NCBI GenBank assembly: GCA_023488945.1 | Contig: JAMDBZ010000082.1 | Location: 1-64,000, forward strand | From: Deltaproteobacteria bacterium | Lineage (GTDB): Bacteria; Desulfobacterota_E; Deferrimicrobia; Deferrimicrobiales; Deferrimicrobiaceae | Direction of reading: 5' to 3' | Length of the DNA stretch: 64,000 nt | In this document: positions 8,548 through 17,761 of the stretch, in pieces | How positions within the stretch are numbered: position 1 is the stretch's first letter | How the letters are laid out: each line of letters starts with the position of its first letter | Program-made: the position numbers and the translations under genes | The notes under the pieces: generated by a model | What the model was told of the DNA's origin: nothing | The model's input: the letters and a program-made list of their open reading frames with translations, nothing else | The model's database searches: none

Positions 8548-8591
8548 GCGCCTCGCCGACATTCCACCGTCACAAATTCTGCTGTAAACTC

Positions 8592-8867
8592 AAGTCGTGC
8601 CCGAATGTTCCACACGATAGCATGCACCCCATCCTTCGCGACGGCGCGATCGTCTGCATCGACACGAAGGCGCGACCCGAGGAAAAGAAGGTCCCGAAGG
8701 GATCGATCTGGGCGGTCAGGAAGGACGAAGGGGCGGTCGTGAAGTTCATCCAGGTCGGCGAAGACATGATCGCCCTCCTTTCGGCGAACCCGAACTACCC
8801 TCCCGAGGCGGTGACGGACCCGGAGGCGATCATTGGACGGGTCGTGTGGATGTGGCAGGGAGTGTAA
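8592..8867 (+). pseudogene. C-terminal S24 (LexA/CI-type) peptidase domain fragment
   Basis: The reading frame gives DSMHPILRDGAIVCID and AVVKFIQVGED, which match the Ser (S-M-x-P) and Lys of the self-cleaving S24 domain of phage-type repressors. It ends with the usual IIGRVVWMW strand. The N-terminal DNA-binding domain is absent. An ATG at 8622 exists but would exclude the catalytic Ser, so this is taken as the tail of a lost repressor, consistent with decayed mobile DNA around it. Confidence 0.6.
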
Positions 8868-8936
8868 GATACTGCATCGGCCGGAATCCAAGACGCGTTA
8901 GGCCACATTGGCGAAATATCAAAAAGGACGGGTTCA

Positions 8937-9701
8937 GTGAAGCGACGAATTTTCGACTCACACCTCCATATCATTGATCCGGCCTTCCCGCTCGTGCCAA
9001 ACAACGGATACCTACCTGATCCGTTCACAGTCGATGACTACCTGAGGAGGGTACGCCCCTTAGGTGTTGCGGCGGGTGCCGTTGTCTCAGGTTCGTTCCA
9101 AGCCTTCGATCAAGGTTACCTCGTGGGGGCTCTCGAGCGTCTCGGCCGCACATTCGTGGGCGTGACGCAATTGCCGGCCTCGATACCCGATGCGGAGATC
9201 ATTCGACTGAATGAGAAGGGCGTGAGAGCCGTTCGCTTCAACTTGAAACGGGGCGGCTCAGAGTCGGCCGAGCACTTGGAGTCATTTGCGCGGAGAGTCC
9301 ATGATCTCGTGGGATGGCATGTCGAACTCTACGTGGATTCGCGCGATCTTCCCGAACTGCACGGAACGTTGCTGCGCCTTCCGGCGGTCAGCGTGGATCA
9401 TCTCGGACTGTCGAGAGAAGGATTTCCGAGATTGCTACGCCTTGCAGAAAAAGGTGTCAGAGTGAAGGCCACGGGTTTCGGGCGCGTCGATTTCCCGATC
9501 GGTAACGCGCTCCGGGCCATTCACGCCGCGAATCCACATGCCCTGTTGTTCGGGACCGACTTGCCCTCGACGCGCGCACCACGTCCGTTTGAAACGAGCG
9601 ACATTGAGCTGCTTGTTGATGCGCTGGGAGATGAGGCGGCAGAAATGGCCCTTTGGCGAAATGCATTGAGTTTTTATCGGGTTTCGGAAAATGTGGCCTA
9701 A
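8937..9701 (+). CDS. Amidohydrolase-family (TIM-barrel) metal-dependent hydrolase
   Basis: The 254-aa protein opens with FDSHLHI, the metal-binding H-x-H of amidohydrolases of the 2-pyrone-4,6-dicarboxylate lactonase-like type. It later has a VDHLGL strand and the metal-ligand Asp in LLFGTDLPS. The substrate cannot be told. The GTG at 8937 is used, with AAGGACG upstream. Its base composition is visibly less GC-rich than the genes around it and its codon use is more relaxed, which suggests recent acquisition. It stands alone between decayed fragments and a toxin-antitoxin pair. Confidence 0.75.
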   Translation: MKRRIFDSHLHIIDPAFPLVPNNGYLPDPFTVDDYLRRVRPLGVAAGAVVSGSFQAFDQGYLVGALERLGRTFVGVTQLPASIPDAEIIRLNEKGVRAVRFNLKRGGSESAEHLESFARRVHDLVGWHVELYVDSRDLPELHGTLLRLPAVSVDHLGLSREGFPRLLRLAEKGVRVKATGFGRVDFPIGNALRAIHAANPHALLFGTDLPSTRAPRPFETSDIELLVDALGDEAAEMALWRNALSFYRVSENVA

Positions 9702-9761
9702 CTACGGCTTGAAGCTGGCTGCCTTGACAAAAGATTGAGGTCTCGCAGTTTAACCGGAGCG

Positions 9762-10070
9762 TCACGCCACTTTCTGCTTCCGCTTCTGGAATGAGACGAC
9801 GATTTTGACTCGGACTCCCGCTCGCGAGAGCATGTCGACCAAGGTATCGATGCTGAAGAGATCGATCTTCCCCTTGAAGAGGTCGCTGATGCGGGGTTGA
9901 GTGACCCCAAGCAGTCTTGCCGCCTCGGCCTGTTTCAGCCCCTTGGCCTTGATGACCCTGCACAGATCGATCATCAGGTCCGATCGGATCTTGAGGTGCT
10001 CGGCTTCCTCAGGGGGGAAGCCGAGGTCCTGAAAGACGTTCCCGCTCGAAGGGGTCAGTTTCATCTTCAT
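9762..10070 (-). CDS. XRE-type antitoxin (HigA2-like)
   Basis: A 102-aa protein with a central helix-turn-helix (KQAEAARLLGVTQPRISDLF) and the C-terminal pattern of antitoxins that follow Gp49-like toxins. It should bind and neutralise the toxin encoded 22 bases upstream on the same strand and repress the shared promoter at 10431-10465. The toxin-first gene order is typical of HigBA. The ATG at 10070 opens directly on the conserved N-terminal segment. Confidence 0.85.
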   Translation of the reverse strand: MKMKLTPSSGNVFQDLGFPPEEAEHLKIRSDLMIDLCRVIKAKGLKQAEAARLLGVTQPRISDLFKGKIDLFSIDTLVDMLSRAGVRVKIVVSFQKRKQKVA

Positions 10071-10092
10071 AGAGCACCTGCCTTCCCTGCGA

Positions 10093-10431
10093 TTATCGTT
10101 GCGCCTGACGATCCCGAATCAGTTGGCCGAAACGCTTCCTGGCCAACTCGATGTCGTTCTTCGCGGTCTTCCTTGTCCGTTTCTCAAACGCATGGAGCAC
10201 ATAGATCGCCTCGCGGAACTTGGCGATGTAGAAGACGCGGTGTTCGACCCCCGTGTGAATGCGGATTTCGGTGACGCCCGCGCCAACGCTCGGCATTGGC
10301 TTCCAGTCGGGCGGCTCCAATCCCTCCTGAACAAGTCGAAGACTCTGTCCGACGAGGCGCCGCGCATCTTCCGGAAACGCCCTGATGTCCTCGAGGGAGG
10401 TTCCGGTCCATATGATCGGCTTCGAGGACAC
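10093..10431 (-). CDS. Gp49/HigB-like toxin (RelE superfamily)
   Basis: A 112-aa protein of the phage-derived Gp49-like toxin family, predicted to be a ribosome-dependent mRNA interferase. It has WKPMPSVGAGVTEIRIH in the middle and YVLHAFEKRTRKT followed by the D-I-x-L-A helix, which together are the family signature. The GTG at 10431 starts at the usual family N-terminus and lies only five bases after the -10 box, so the mRNA is probably leaderless. It is paired with the antitoxin downstream. Confidence 0.85.
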   Translation of the reverse strand: MSSKPIIWTGTSLEDIRAFPEDARRLVGQSLRLVQEGLEPPDWKPMPSVGAGVTEIRIHTGVEHRVFYIAKFREAIYVLHAFEKRTRKTAKNDIELARKRFGQLIRDRQAQR

Positions 10432-10465
10432 GGCGCAGTATACAAAATCTTGTATGCGCCGTCAA
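10431..10465 (-). promoter_or_regulatory. Toxin-antitoxin promoter with embedded palindrome, leaderless start
   Basis: On the minus strand TTGACG (10460-10465), a 17-base spacer and TATACT (10437-10442) form a near-consensus promoter. The -10 box ends six bases before the toxin GTG, placing transcription start at or next to the start codon. The whole promoter lies inside an imperfect palindrome with outer arms ACGGCGCA/TGCGCCGT and inner arms TACAA/TTGTA, a likely antitoxin operator. From 10466 to 10805 nothing else is recognisable apart from a possible 6-codon frame near 10770. Confidence 0.7.
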
Positions 10466-10805
10466 TTACCGCCTGAACGCTTTCCGTTCGCGACTCCGGC
10501 CACTCGTCGCTGACCACCCGCACCCGAAGGTTGGCGTCACGGGCTTTAGACGAGTTCCGCCACTTCATCCCTTGCCATAAGAATGGGCGCCAGGAAGCAA
10601 GAAGTCTCCTGGAGTCTACGGCCGTACGGACCCCCCGGCCGGACCTTGTCCCCCAAATCGCGGGAAAAGGGCCTTTTACCTTATAGGAGCCCTGTCGTCT
10701 GGCCGCGGAAGAATTGCCTTGATTCGGGGTACCCCGCGAGGTAGGAGTGTCCATGAAAAGTGAGGAAACACGATGAAAAACAACCATTTATGAGATAGCG
10801 GGAAG

Positions 10806-11021
10806 ATGGCGAAGAAGAGCGGATACTCGGCGGGGCCGTTTTCGGTGGACGAGATCGGGTTCATCCAGATCGGTCCCGCCAAGGTCCTGGCGGCGGTCGC
10901 CCGGAGCGAGATCGACTTGAACCGGATCGCCAGGGAGGAGATGGCGTCCCGGGGATTGGGCTTGAACGGCGAGTGGGTCGGGTTCGAGCGCGCCCGAAAG
11001 ATCCACGGGCTCGACGAGTAG
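10806..11021 (+). CDS. Small hypothetical protein, first gene of a three-gene cassette
   Basis: A 71-aa soluble protein with no recognised domain. It is mixed alpha/beta by composition, with a short FIQIGPAKVLAAVAR segment and a C-terminal EWVGFERARKIHGLDE. Spacing to the next gene is nine bases and the third gene overlaps the second, so the three are likely one transcript. AGCGGGAAG precedes the ATG. The third member is a helix-turn-helix protein that is dispersed in this window, so a mobile-element origin is inferred. Confidence 0.5.
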   Translation: MAKKSGYSAGPFSVDEIGFIQIGPAKVLAAVARSEIDLNRIAREEMASRGLGLNGEWVGFERARKIHGLDE

Positions 11022-11030
11022 GGGGAAGAG

Positions 11031-11252
11031 ATGGGCGCCGCGAAGCACCGCACGTTGGCCCAGGTGATGGCGGAACAGATCGGGACCACGTTGGTCGGCG
11101 GGACGATTACGGACGCGATCCTCTCCACGGACCGCGAGGAGTACGGCTTCAAGGTGAGGTGCAGGGACGGCAAGACCCGGATCGTGTGGGTGATGTCGGA
11201 CGCGGAAGGAAATGGAACCGGATTTCTCGAAATCACGGAGGGATCACGATGA
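11031..11252 (+). CDS. Small hypothetical protein, second gene of the cassette
   Basis: A 73-aa protein of unknown function. The second half looks like a small beta-rich fold (EEYGFKVRCRDGKTRIVWVM). GGGGGAAGAG precedes the ATG. Its last codon and stop overlap the ATG of the next gene (ATGA), implying translational coupling with the helix-turn-helix gene. Confidence 0.5.
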   Translation: MGAAKHRTLAQVMAEQIGTTLVGGTITDAILSTDREEYGFKVRCRDGKTRIVWVMSDAEGNGTGFLEITEGSR

Positions 11253-11955
11253 GGAACATCCCGGTGACGAGGAAGAAGGCGATGCCCGAGGAACCGAAGG
11301 TGACCTGCCCGGTGTGCGGGGACACGGAGAAGGAGAAGGACTACCGACCCGAAACCGGAATGTGCTCACGGTGCCGGGACTACCTTGCCCCCGAGCGGGG
11401 CGGGGTGGACCACGGACGGTTCATGATCCGCACCAAGACCTGGGACGGCCAGAACGGCCGGCGGATCGCAAGCATCCGGCCCCGGGGCTTCTGGTCGGAG
11501 ACGATCGAGGTCCGGGAGCAGCTGCGCCACTCCTACAACCCCGACACCAAGGATATCGAGAAGAGCTGGGAGTATTCGACCCCCGCCCGGGATGGGTCGA
11601 GCCCGAGATCTATACCGCTCAGGGAGCCGAAGACCCCCCGCGTGGTCGAACTCCTGCGCAACGCTATAGAGTGGCAGGCCCTGCTGGAGTCCGGCAAGAT
11701 CGCCAATCAGGCCGACATCGCCCGCCGGGAGGGAATCACTCGCGCCCGCGTGACCCAGGTCATGGGTCTGCTGCGCCTGTGCCCGGAGATCCGGGAGCAG
11801 ATTCTGTCTCTCCCTGATGTTGCCCACCGTCCCGCGGTGACAGAGCGAATGCTTCGGGCATTACGACCATCACCGATCACAGCAGTCAGCTTCAGGAGTT
11901 TCACGGGCTCTTGGCGTACCGGCTCAGGCAACGGATGGCGGATTCGCAAACCTGA
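11249..11955 (+). pseudogene. Zinc-ribbon plus ParB/KorB-like helix-turn-helix protein, copy 2 (frameshifted near its end)
   Basis: The N-terminus has a CPVC...CSRC zinc ribbon (about residues 15-36) and a region GRFMIRTKTWDGQNGRR. From ~11640 comes the helix-turn-helix block NQADIARREGITRARVTQVM shared with the fragments at 8251-8547 and 60320-60550. Around 11860-11870 the frame shifts: the family-like end (LQEFHGLLAYRLRQRMADSQ) is read in another frame and stops at 11953-11955. Unshifted, the frame runs on to 12169 through unrelated sequence. Copy 1 has no such shift. The DNA-binding part may still be made. Confidence 0.6.
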
Positions 11956-12012
11956 CGATCCCTCCGACGGATGCGATGATCCAAGGCGGAAGCGGGTTGT
12001 CGACAGGGCCGC

Positions 12013-12456
12013 CTACCCTTTTCTTCCGTGCTCCGCCAGGTACGCTACGATCGCCTCCCGCTCCGCCGGGGACGGCGCCTCGACGCCGCCCATCATCGGC
12101 ATCCCCGGCATCATCGACATCCGGGCGAACATCCGCCCAGCCACGGCCGGCCATTCCTCGGCGGTATGAAGGCGGGGGTGCGGAGTGTCGTGGCACTGGG
12201 AGCAGTACCGGCCCGTGAGCTCAGCCCCCCGGCTCCGGGGGTCGGGCAGATCCTCTTGAAGAACTGGAAGAGGAACCCGACAACCACCCCGAGGAAGCCC
12301 CCGCCCCTCCCACCGCAACCGACGGCCGCCCCCGGTAAGCTCCTTGATCTCGCCGTAGTCGAACCAGAGCGAGCCGGACGTCATGCAACGGTCGATCTCC
12401 CTGTCGCCGGAGAGGACCCTGCCCATCGCCGCGATCTTGCACCGGGGGCAATTCAT
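12013..12456 (-). pseudogene. Chimera: duplicated zinc-ribbon N-terminus joined to a cytochrome c tail
   Basis: The first ~43 codons repeat the start of the zinc-ribbon/rhomboid protein, except that the second ribbon motif reads CMTS, losing a zinc ligand. The rest ends as a small c-type cytochrome: a CSQCH haem site, a Met-rich stretch (MSMMPGMPMMGG) that can supply the axial Met, and a closing helix EREAIVAYLAEHG. Between the two parts, a membrane-helix-like segment (GFLGVVVGFLFQFF) is readable only in a different frame. The cytochrome gene therefore seems to have lost its start when the zinc-ribbon segment landed on it. No signal peptide remains, so haem attachment in the periplasm is unlikely. 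Confidence 0.65.
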
Positions 12457-12494
12457 CCGCCCCGGTATATCCGGCTTCCGGGCGGCGGGGGAGA
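12302..12494. repeat. Copy B of the ~190-bp duplicated segment
   Basis: Matches 5957-6153 in the same orientation with only scattered differences, and brings along the ribosome-binding site and ATG of the zinc-ribbon gene. It marks a recombination event about 6.3 kb from the parent copy. Confidence 0.85.
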
Positions 12495-12561
12495 CAGGCG
12501 GGTATCACACGGTTCCGAGGGCAGCGGAGCTGTTATGCCGGGCACCGAGAGCGCCCGCGGA

Positions 12562-14037
12562 CTACATCAACAGCGAGAGGACGGAGTGCTCGGCGAAGTC
12601 AAGGACGGAGCGGGGGACGATCCCTAAAACCAGGACGGCCGCGGCCGAAGCACACAGGGCGAGCGAGAAGGCCAGGCGGGGCGGGCGGGGGACCGGCACC
12701 TCTCCGGGTGCCGGGACCATGTACATATGGACGACCAGCCGCAGGTAGTAGTAGACAGAGACGGCGCTGTTGAGCACGCCGATGACCGCCAGCCCGATGT
12801 AGCCGCTCTTCACCGCCGCGCTGAACAGGTAGAACTTCCCGACGAAGCCCGCCGTCGGCGGGATCCCCCCGAGCGACACGAGGAACAGCGTCAGCAGGGC
12901 GCCCAGGACGGGATAGCGGAACCCCACCCCCTTCAGGTTGCCGATGTCGTACCCCTCATCCTCCTTTTGCGCGATCAGGATCACCACGCCGAAGGCGCCG
13001 ATGTTCATGAAGGCATAGACGAGCAGGTAGAAAAGCGACGCCTGGGCGCCGAGGACGTCGCCGGAGACAAGCCCGACCAGGATGTACCCGGCGTGGGCGA
13101 TCGAGGAGTAGGCCAGGATCCGCTTCACGTTGTCCTGCACGAGCGCCGAGACGTTCGCAACCGTCATGGTGAGGACGGCAAGGATCCACAGGATGTTCCC
13201 GAGAACCGGCTGCGTCGCGGGGAGCGCCACCAGGAGCACGCGGATCAGGGCCGCGAACGCTCCCGCCTTTACGGCGGCGGACATGAACGCCGTCACCACC
13301 GTGGGAGCTCCCTCGTAGGCGTCCGGCGTCCACATGTGGAACGGCACGAGCGACACCTTGAAGGCGAGCCCGACGAGCAGGAAGCCCATCCCCGCCAGGA
13401 AGAGGGGGCTCGACGCGATGCGGCTGTCGTAGAGCATCGTCGCCAGGACCGGGATCTTCGTCGTCCCGGTGGCCGCATACATCAGCGCGATCCCGTACAG
13501 CAGGAACCCGGATGCGAAGGCCCCGAGGAGAAAATACTTGAACGCCCCCTCGATCGCCGTCATCCGCTGCCGGTGGAAGCCGACCAGGACGTAGATGGGC
13601 AACGACAGCGTCTCGAGGCCTAAGAACACCGTCATCAGGTCGGTCCCCTTGGCCATGAACATCATGCCGGAGGTCGACAAGAGCAGCAGCGAATAGAACT
13701 CGCCCTTGTGCGTCCCCTCCCACTCCGAGTAGCCGGTAGCCATCAGGAGCGTGAGCGCCGCGGCGGTCAGGATGACGATGTCGAAGTAGGCCCCGAACCC
13801 GTCGTGGGCGATCATCCCCGAGAAACCGTCGATCCGGATCGACCGCATGAGGTACGCGAAGAACAGGGCGATGACGACCCCGATGATGCTCGTCCCGCAC
13901 AGGACCCGCTTGTTTCCCTCGGGGATGACGACGTCGAGGAAAAGGACGAAGAGCGCCGTCGCGATCACGAGGATCTCGGGGATGATGCTGTAGAGGCTCC
14001 GGACGACGGCCGGCACGTCCATGGGGATCGGGCCCAT
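12562..14037 (-). CDS. nuoN: NADH-quinone oxidoreductase subunit N (14-gene complex)
   Basis: Antiporter-like membrane subunit of complex I, one of three that pump protons. The 491-aa protein has about 14 membrane helices and the family segments AFKVSLVPFHMWTPDAYEGAP and [15 protein letters not shown], with the functional Lys residues of the discontinuous helices. GAGGAGAGG lies just before the ATG at 14037, so that start is preferred to an internal Met five codons in. It is the last gene of the tandem nuo array; no clear terminator was seen in the ~105 bases that follow. Confidence 0.95.
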   Translation of the reverse strand: MGPIPMDVPAVVRSLYSIIPEILVIATALFVLFLDVVIPEGNKRVLCGTSIIGVVIALFFAYLMRSIRIDGFSGMIAHDGFGAYFDIVILTAAALTLLMATGYSEWEGTHKGEFYSLLLLSTSGMMFMAKGTDLMTVFLGLETLSLPIYVLVGFHRQRMTAIEGAFKYFLLGAFASGFLLYGIALMYAATGTTKIPVLATMLYDSRIASSPLFLAGMGFLLVGLAFKVSLVPFHMWTPDAYEGAPTVVTAFMSAAVKAGAFAALIRVLLVALPATQPVLGNILWILAVLTMTVANVSALVQDNVKRILAYSSIAHAGYILVGLVSGDVLGAQASLFYLLVYAFMNIGAFGVVILIAQKEDEGYDIGNLKGVGFRYPVLGALLTLFLVSLGGIPPTAGFVGKFYLFSAAVKSGYIGLAVIGVLNSAVSVYYYLRLVVHMYMVPAPGEVPVPRPPRLAFSLALCASAAAVLVLGIVPRSVLDFAEHSVLSLLM

Positions 14038-14044
14038 CCTCTCC

Positions 14045-15622
14045 TCACTTCCTCCCGTCGAAGTCGCGGGCCAAGGGGCCTTGCGCCGGCGGAGGGACCG
14101 CTTCGCGAAGCGCCGCCTGCCGCTTCGTCTCGATCCGGGTGATGACGGCCTGCACGGAGGCGTCCATCTTCCGCAGGAAGGTCTGCGGGTAGACGCCGAT
14201 CCAGAAGACGAACAGGAGCAGCGGGAGCATGTACGCCACCTCCCGCGCGTTCAGGTCGGGGAGGAAGCGGTTCTTCTCGTTGGTCACCGTCCCGAACATC
14301 ACCCGCTGGAACATCCAGAGCATGTAGACGGCCGCCAGGATCACCCCGGTCGCCGCGAGGACGGTCAGGACCCGCGTGGCCTTGAACGCCCCCAGGAGGA
14401 TCAGGAACTCGCCGACGAATCCGTTGGTGCCGGGGAGCCCGATCGAGGAGAGGGTGACGATCATGAAGCAGGCCGCGTAGACCGGCATCCCCTTGGAGAG
14501 CCCGCCGAACTCCTCGATGAGCCGCGTGTGGCGCCGTTCGTAGATGATCCCCACGATGAGGAAGAGCGCCCCGGTGGAGACGCCGTGGTTGATCATCTGG
14601 AGGATGCCGCCCTCGATCCCCTGGAGGTTGAAGGCGAACAGGCCGAGCATCACGAACCCCAGGTGCGAGACCGACGAGTAGGCGACGAGCTTCTTCACGT
14701 CCTTCTGGACCATCGACATAAGCGCGCCGTAGATGATCCCGATGACCGCCAGGACCCCGATGAGCGGCATGAAGGCCACGGCGGCGACGGGGAAGAGCGG
14801 CATCGCGAACCGGAGGAAGCCGTACGTCCCCATTTTGAGAAGGATGGCTGCCAGGATGACCGACCCGGCGGTCGGGGCGTCCACGTGCGCGTCGGGGAGC
14901 CACGTGTGGAACGGGAACATCGGGACCTTGAAGGCGAAGGCCAGCGCGAAGGCCGCGAACATCCAGAACTGGAGCTTGACCGGCACGTTCAGGTCGTAGA
15001 GGCGGAGCAGGTCGGTGGACAGCACGCCGGTCGTCTTGTACTGGTGGAAGTAGAGCGCGATGATCGCGACAAGCATCAGCACCGAGCCGGCGAACGTGTA
15101 GAGGAAGAACTTGATGGCCGAGTAGATCTTCCGGTCGTGACCCCACACCCCGATGAGGAAGTACATCGGGATGAGGACCATCTCCCAGAAGACGTAGAAG
15201 AGGAAGACGTCGAGGGCCGCGAAGACGCCCACCATCGCGGTCTCGAGAATCAGCATGAAGACCATGAACTCCTTGACGTGCTTCTCGACCGCCTCGTAGG
15301 TGGACAGGATCGTGATCGGCATCAGGAACGTGGTGAGCATCACGAGCCACAGGGAGATCCCGTCGATGCCGACGTAATAGCTGATGCCGTACCTGGGGAT
15401 CCACTCGACCCGGGAGACGAACTGCATCGCCGCCGTCCCGGAATCGAAGTCGAGGGCCAGGGGCAGCGACAGGATGAACTCCGCGACCGTCACGACGAAG
15501 GTGACGTGCTTGATGAAGCGCGGGTTCTCCCGCGGCAGGAACAGGAGGAGCGCCGCCCCCGCCAGGGGGAGGAAGATCAGCGCGGTGAGCAGGTTCTGCG
15601 CCAGGATCGGTGGCAACGTCAT
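14045..15622 (-). CDS. nuoM: NADH-quinone oxidoreductase subunit M (14-gene complex)
   Basis: Proton-pumping antiporter-like subunit (525 aa, about 14 helices). [20 protein letters not shown] carries the conserved Glu of helix 5, and [11 protein letters not shown] and [15 protein letters not shown] are the central NuoM motifs. The C-terminal ~35 residues are a charged cytoplasmic tail. It lies seven bases before nuoN and 33 bases after nuoL. Confidence 0.95.
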   Translation of the reverse strand: MTLPPILAQNLLTALIFLPLAGAALLLFLPRENPRFIKHVTFVVTVAEFILSLPLALDFDSGTAAMQFVSRVEWIPRYGISYYVGIDGISLWLVMLTTFLMPITILSTYEAVEKHVKEFMVFMLILETAMVGVFAALDVFLFYVFWEMVLIPMYFLIGVWGHDRKIYSAIKFFLYTFAGSVLMLVAIIALYFHQYKTTGVLSTDLLRLYDLNVPVKLQFWMFAAFALAFAFKVPMFPFHTWLPDAHVDAPTAGSVILAAILLKMGTYGFLRFAMPLFPVAAVAFMPLIGVLAVIGIIYGALMSMVQKDVKKLVAYSSVSHLGFVMLGLFAFNLQGIEGGILQMINHGVSTGALFLIVGIIYERRHTRLIEEFGGLSKGMPVYAACFMIVTLSSIGLPGTNGFVGEFLILLGAFKATRVLTVLAATGVILAAVYMLWMFQRVMFGTVTNEKNRFLPDLNAREVAYMLPLLLFVFWIGVYPQTFLRKMDASVQAVITRIETKRQAALREAVPPPAQGPLARDFDGRK

Positions 15623-15655
15623 CTCGTCCCGCCTCGGTTCACGTCCGTTTCGCTC

Positions 15656-17761
15656 CTACCGCCACAGGATGTAGCCGATGACGAGGACGGCGCCCAGCAG
15701 CAGCGAGAAGGCGTAGTTCCCCACCACGCCGGTCTGGATCCGCCGGACCCGGTCGCCGAAGCTCCGGATGAAGGCGGCAATCCCGTCGACCATCCCGTCG
15801 ATCACCGCAACGTCGAACATGTGCCACAGCCAGACGGAGCCGTTCACGATCCGGCGGACGAACAGGAAATCGTAGATCTCGTCCACGTAGTACTTGTGGT
15901 AGACGACGTCGTAGAGCCCCGGGACCGACTCGGCGATCTCCTTCGGCTTGCCCGGCTTCACGCGATAGAGGTACCAGGCCAGCCCGATCCCGCACAGCGC
16001 CACGGCCACCGACCCGGCCATGAGCCCGAGCTCGAGCGCCGCCGGGTGGTGGACCGCCGCACCCTCGTGCCCGCCTCCCGCCGCCTGCCCGAAAACGGGC
16101 GCGAGCCACTCCTCGAAATAGTTGCGCCCGCCCAGGACCGCCGGGATCCCGACCCAGCCGCCGATCACGGAGAAGACCGCCAGGAGCATGAGCGGGACCG
16201 TGATGATGTACGGCGACTCGTGGACGTGCTTCTCGACCTCCGGCTCCATCCGCGACTCGCCGTAGAAGGTCATGAAGACGAGACGGAACATGTAGAAGGC
16301 GGTCACCCCCGCCGCGACCGTCGCGACAGCCCAGAGCGCCACGTGCCCGTGCGCCGAGGAGAACGACTGCCACAGGATCTCGTCCTTGGAGAAGAAGCCG
16401 GACAGCCCCGGGATCCCCGCGATCGCGAGCGTGGCGATGAACATCGTCGCGAAGGTGACCGGGAGACGCTTCCTGAGACCCCCCATCTTCCGCATGTCCT
16501 GCTCGCCGGACAAGGCGTGGATGACCGAGCCCGAGCCGAGGAACAACAGCGCCTTGAAGAAGGCGTGCGTCATCAGGTGGAAGATCCCGGCCGTGAACGC
16601 CCCGACGCCGCACGCCAAAAACATGTAGCCGAGCTGGGAGACGGTCGAGTAGGCGAGCACCCGCTTGATGTCGTTCTGCGCGATCCCGATCGTCGCCGAA
16701 TAGATCGCCGTCGCCGCGCCGACCACGGCCACGGTCCCCATCGAGACGGGAGAGAGGAGGTAAAGCGCGCTCGTCCGGGCGACCATGTAGACGCCCGCGG
16801 TGACCATCGTCGCGGCGTGGATGAGGGCGGAGACCGGCGTGGGGCCTTCCATCGCGTCGGGGAGCCAGACGTAAAGCGGGATCTGGGCCGATTTCCCGGC
16901 GGCGCCGAGGAACAGGAGCAGCGTGATCGCCGTCGCCAGGGCCGTCGTGAGCGTCCCGTTTGCGTGGAGGAGCGGGATCTTCGCGAAGACGTCGGCGTAG
17001 GTCACCGAGCCGAAGGTCCAGAAGATGAGGAACACGGCGAGGATGAACCCGAAGTCGCCGACCCGGTTCACGATGAACGCCTTCTTCCCGGCGTCGGAGG
17101 CGCTCTTCTTCTCGTACCAGTAGCCGATGAGCAGGTACGAGCAGAGTCCCACCCCCTCCCACCCGACGAACATCAGGAGGAAGTTGTCGGCCATGACGAG
17201 CAGGAGCATCGTGAAGGTGAACAGGTTCAGGTAGACGAAGTAGCGGGCGAACGCCTTTTCGTGCGCCATGTACCCGACGGAGTAGACGTGGATCAGGAAG
17301 CCGACGCCCGTCACGACGAGCACCATCACGGCGGAGAGCGGGTCGAGCCGGAAGGCGACCGAGGAGGAGAAGCCGCCCGCCTGGATCCAGGGGAACAGGA
17401 CCTGGACGAAGAGCCGGTCGTACGCCGGCCTGGCGGCGATCGCGAGGACCGCCAGGAGCGCCACGACGAAGGCGCCGCCGACCACCGCCGGCCCGATGAA
17501 CCCGACGAGCTTCCGGTAGGCCGGGTCGGCGTGATGCCCTTCCCCGTGACCGCCCGCGGAGTGGGACGTGGCTCCATGGGCGGTGTCCCCGTGGGACGAA
17601 GGCCCATGCGGATCGGCTCCGTGGCCGTGACCCGCCCCGTGGCCCTGCTCGGCCAGCAGGATCGGCCGCTCGGCGAAGAGCGCGATCAGGCCGTTGAGGA
17701 TCACCCCCAGGAGCGGGAGCGCCGGGACGAGCCAGAGGTATTCGAGGATGCCGGTCACCAT
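15656..17761 (-). CDS. nuoL: NADH-quinone oxidoreductase subunit L (14-gene complex), with His-rich insertion
   Basis: Distal proton-pumping subunit (701 aa) with the long lateral helix at its C-terminus. Core motifs include GWEGVGLCSYLLIGYWY, VNRVGDFGF, IPLYVWLPDAMEGPTPVSAL and AYSTVSQLGYM. Between the first helix and the next (about residues 41-80) there is an insertion with ten His residues in Gly/Ala/Ser-rich sequence, unusual for NuoL. The ATG at 17761 overlaps the nuoK stop, so translation is coupled. Confidence 0.95.
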   Translation of the reverse strand: MVTGILEYLWLVPALPLLGVILNGLIALFAERPILLAEQGHGAGHGHGADPHGPSSHGDTAHGATSHSAGGHGEGHHADPAYRKLVGFIGPAVVGGAFVVALLAVLAIAARPAYDRLFVQVLFPWIQAGGFSSSVAFRLDPLSAVMVLVVTGVGFLIHVYSVGYMAHEKAFARYFVYLNLFTFTMLLLVMADNFLLMFVGWEGVGLCSYLLIGYWYEKKSASDAGKKAFIVNRVGDFGFILAVFLIFWTFGSVTYADVFAKIPLLHANGTLTTALATAITLLLFLGAAGKSAQIPLYVWLPDAMEGPTPVSALIHAATMVTAGVYMVARTSALYLLSPVSMGTVAVVGAATAIYSATIGIAQNDIKRVLAYSTVSQLGYMFLACGVGAFTAGIFHLMTHAFFKALLFLGSGSVIHALSGEQDMRKMGGLRKRLPVTFATMFIATLAIAGIPGLSGFFSKDEILWQSFSSAHGHVALWAVATVAAGVTAFYMFRLVFMTFYGESRMEPEVEKHVHESPYIITVPLMLLAVFSVIGGWVGIPAVLGGRNYFEEWLAPVFGQAAGGGHEGAAVHHPAALELGLMAGSVAVALCGIGLAWYLYRVKPGKPKEIAESVPGLYDVVYHKYYVDEIYDFLFVRRIVNGSVWLWHMFDVAVIDGMVDGIAAFIRSFGDRVRRIQTGVVGNYAFSLLLGAVLVIGYILWR

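Noticed and set aside
11956..12169. C-terminal extension of the copy 2 helix-turn-helix protein
   Set aside because: The family-like ending is in another frame after a shift near 11865; the extension runs antisense through the cytochrome remnant.
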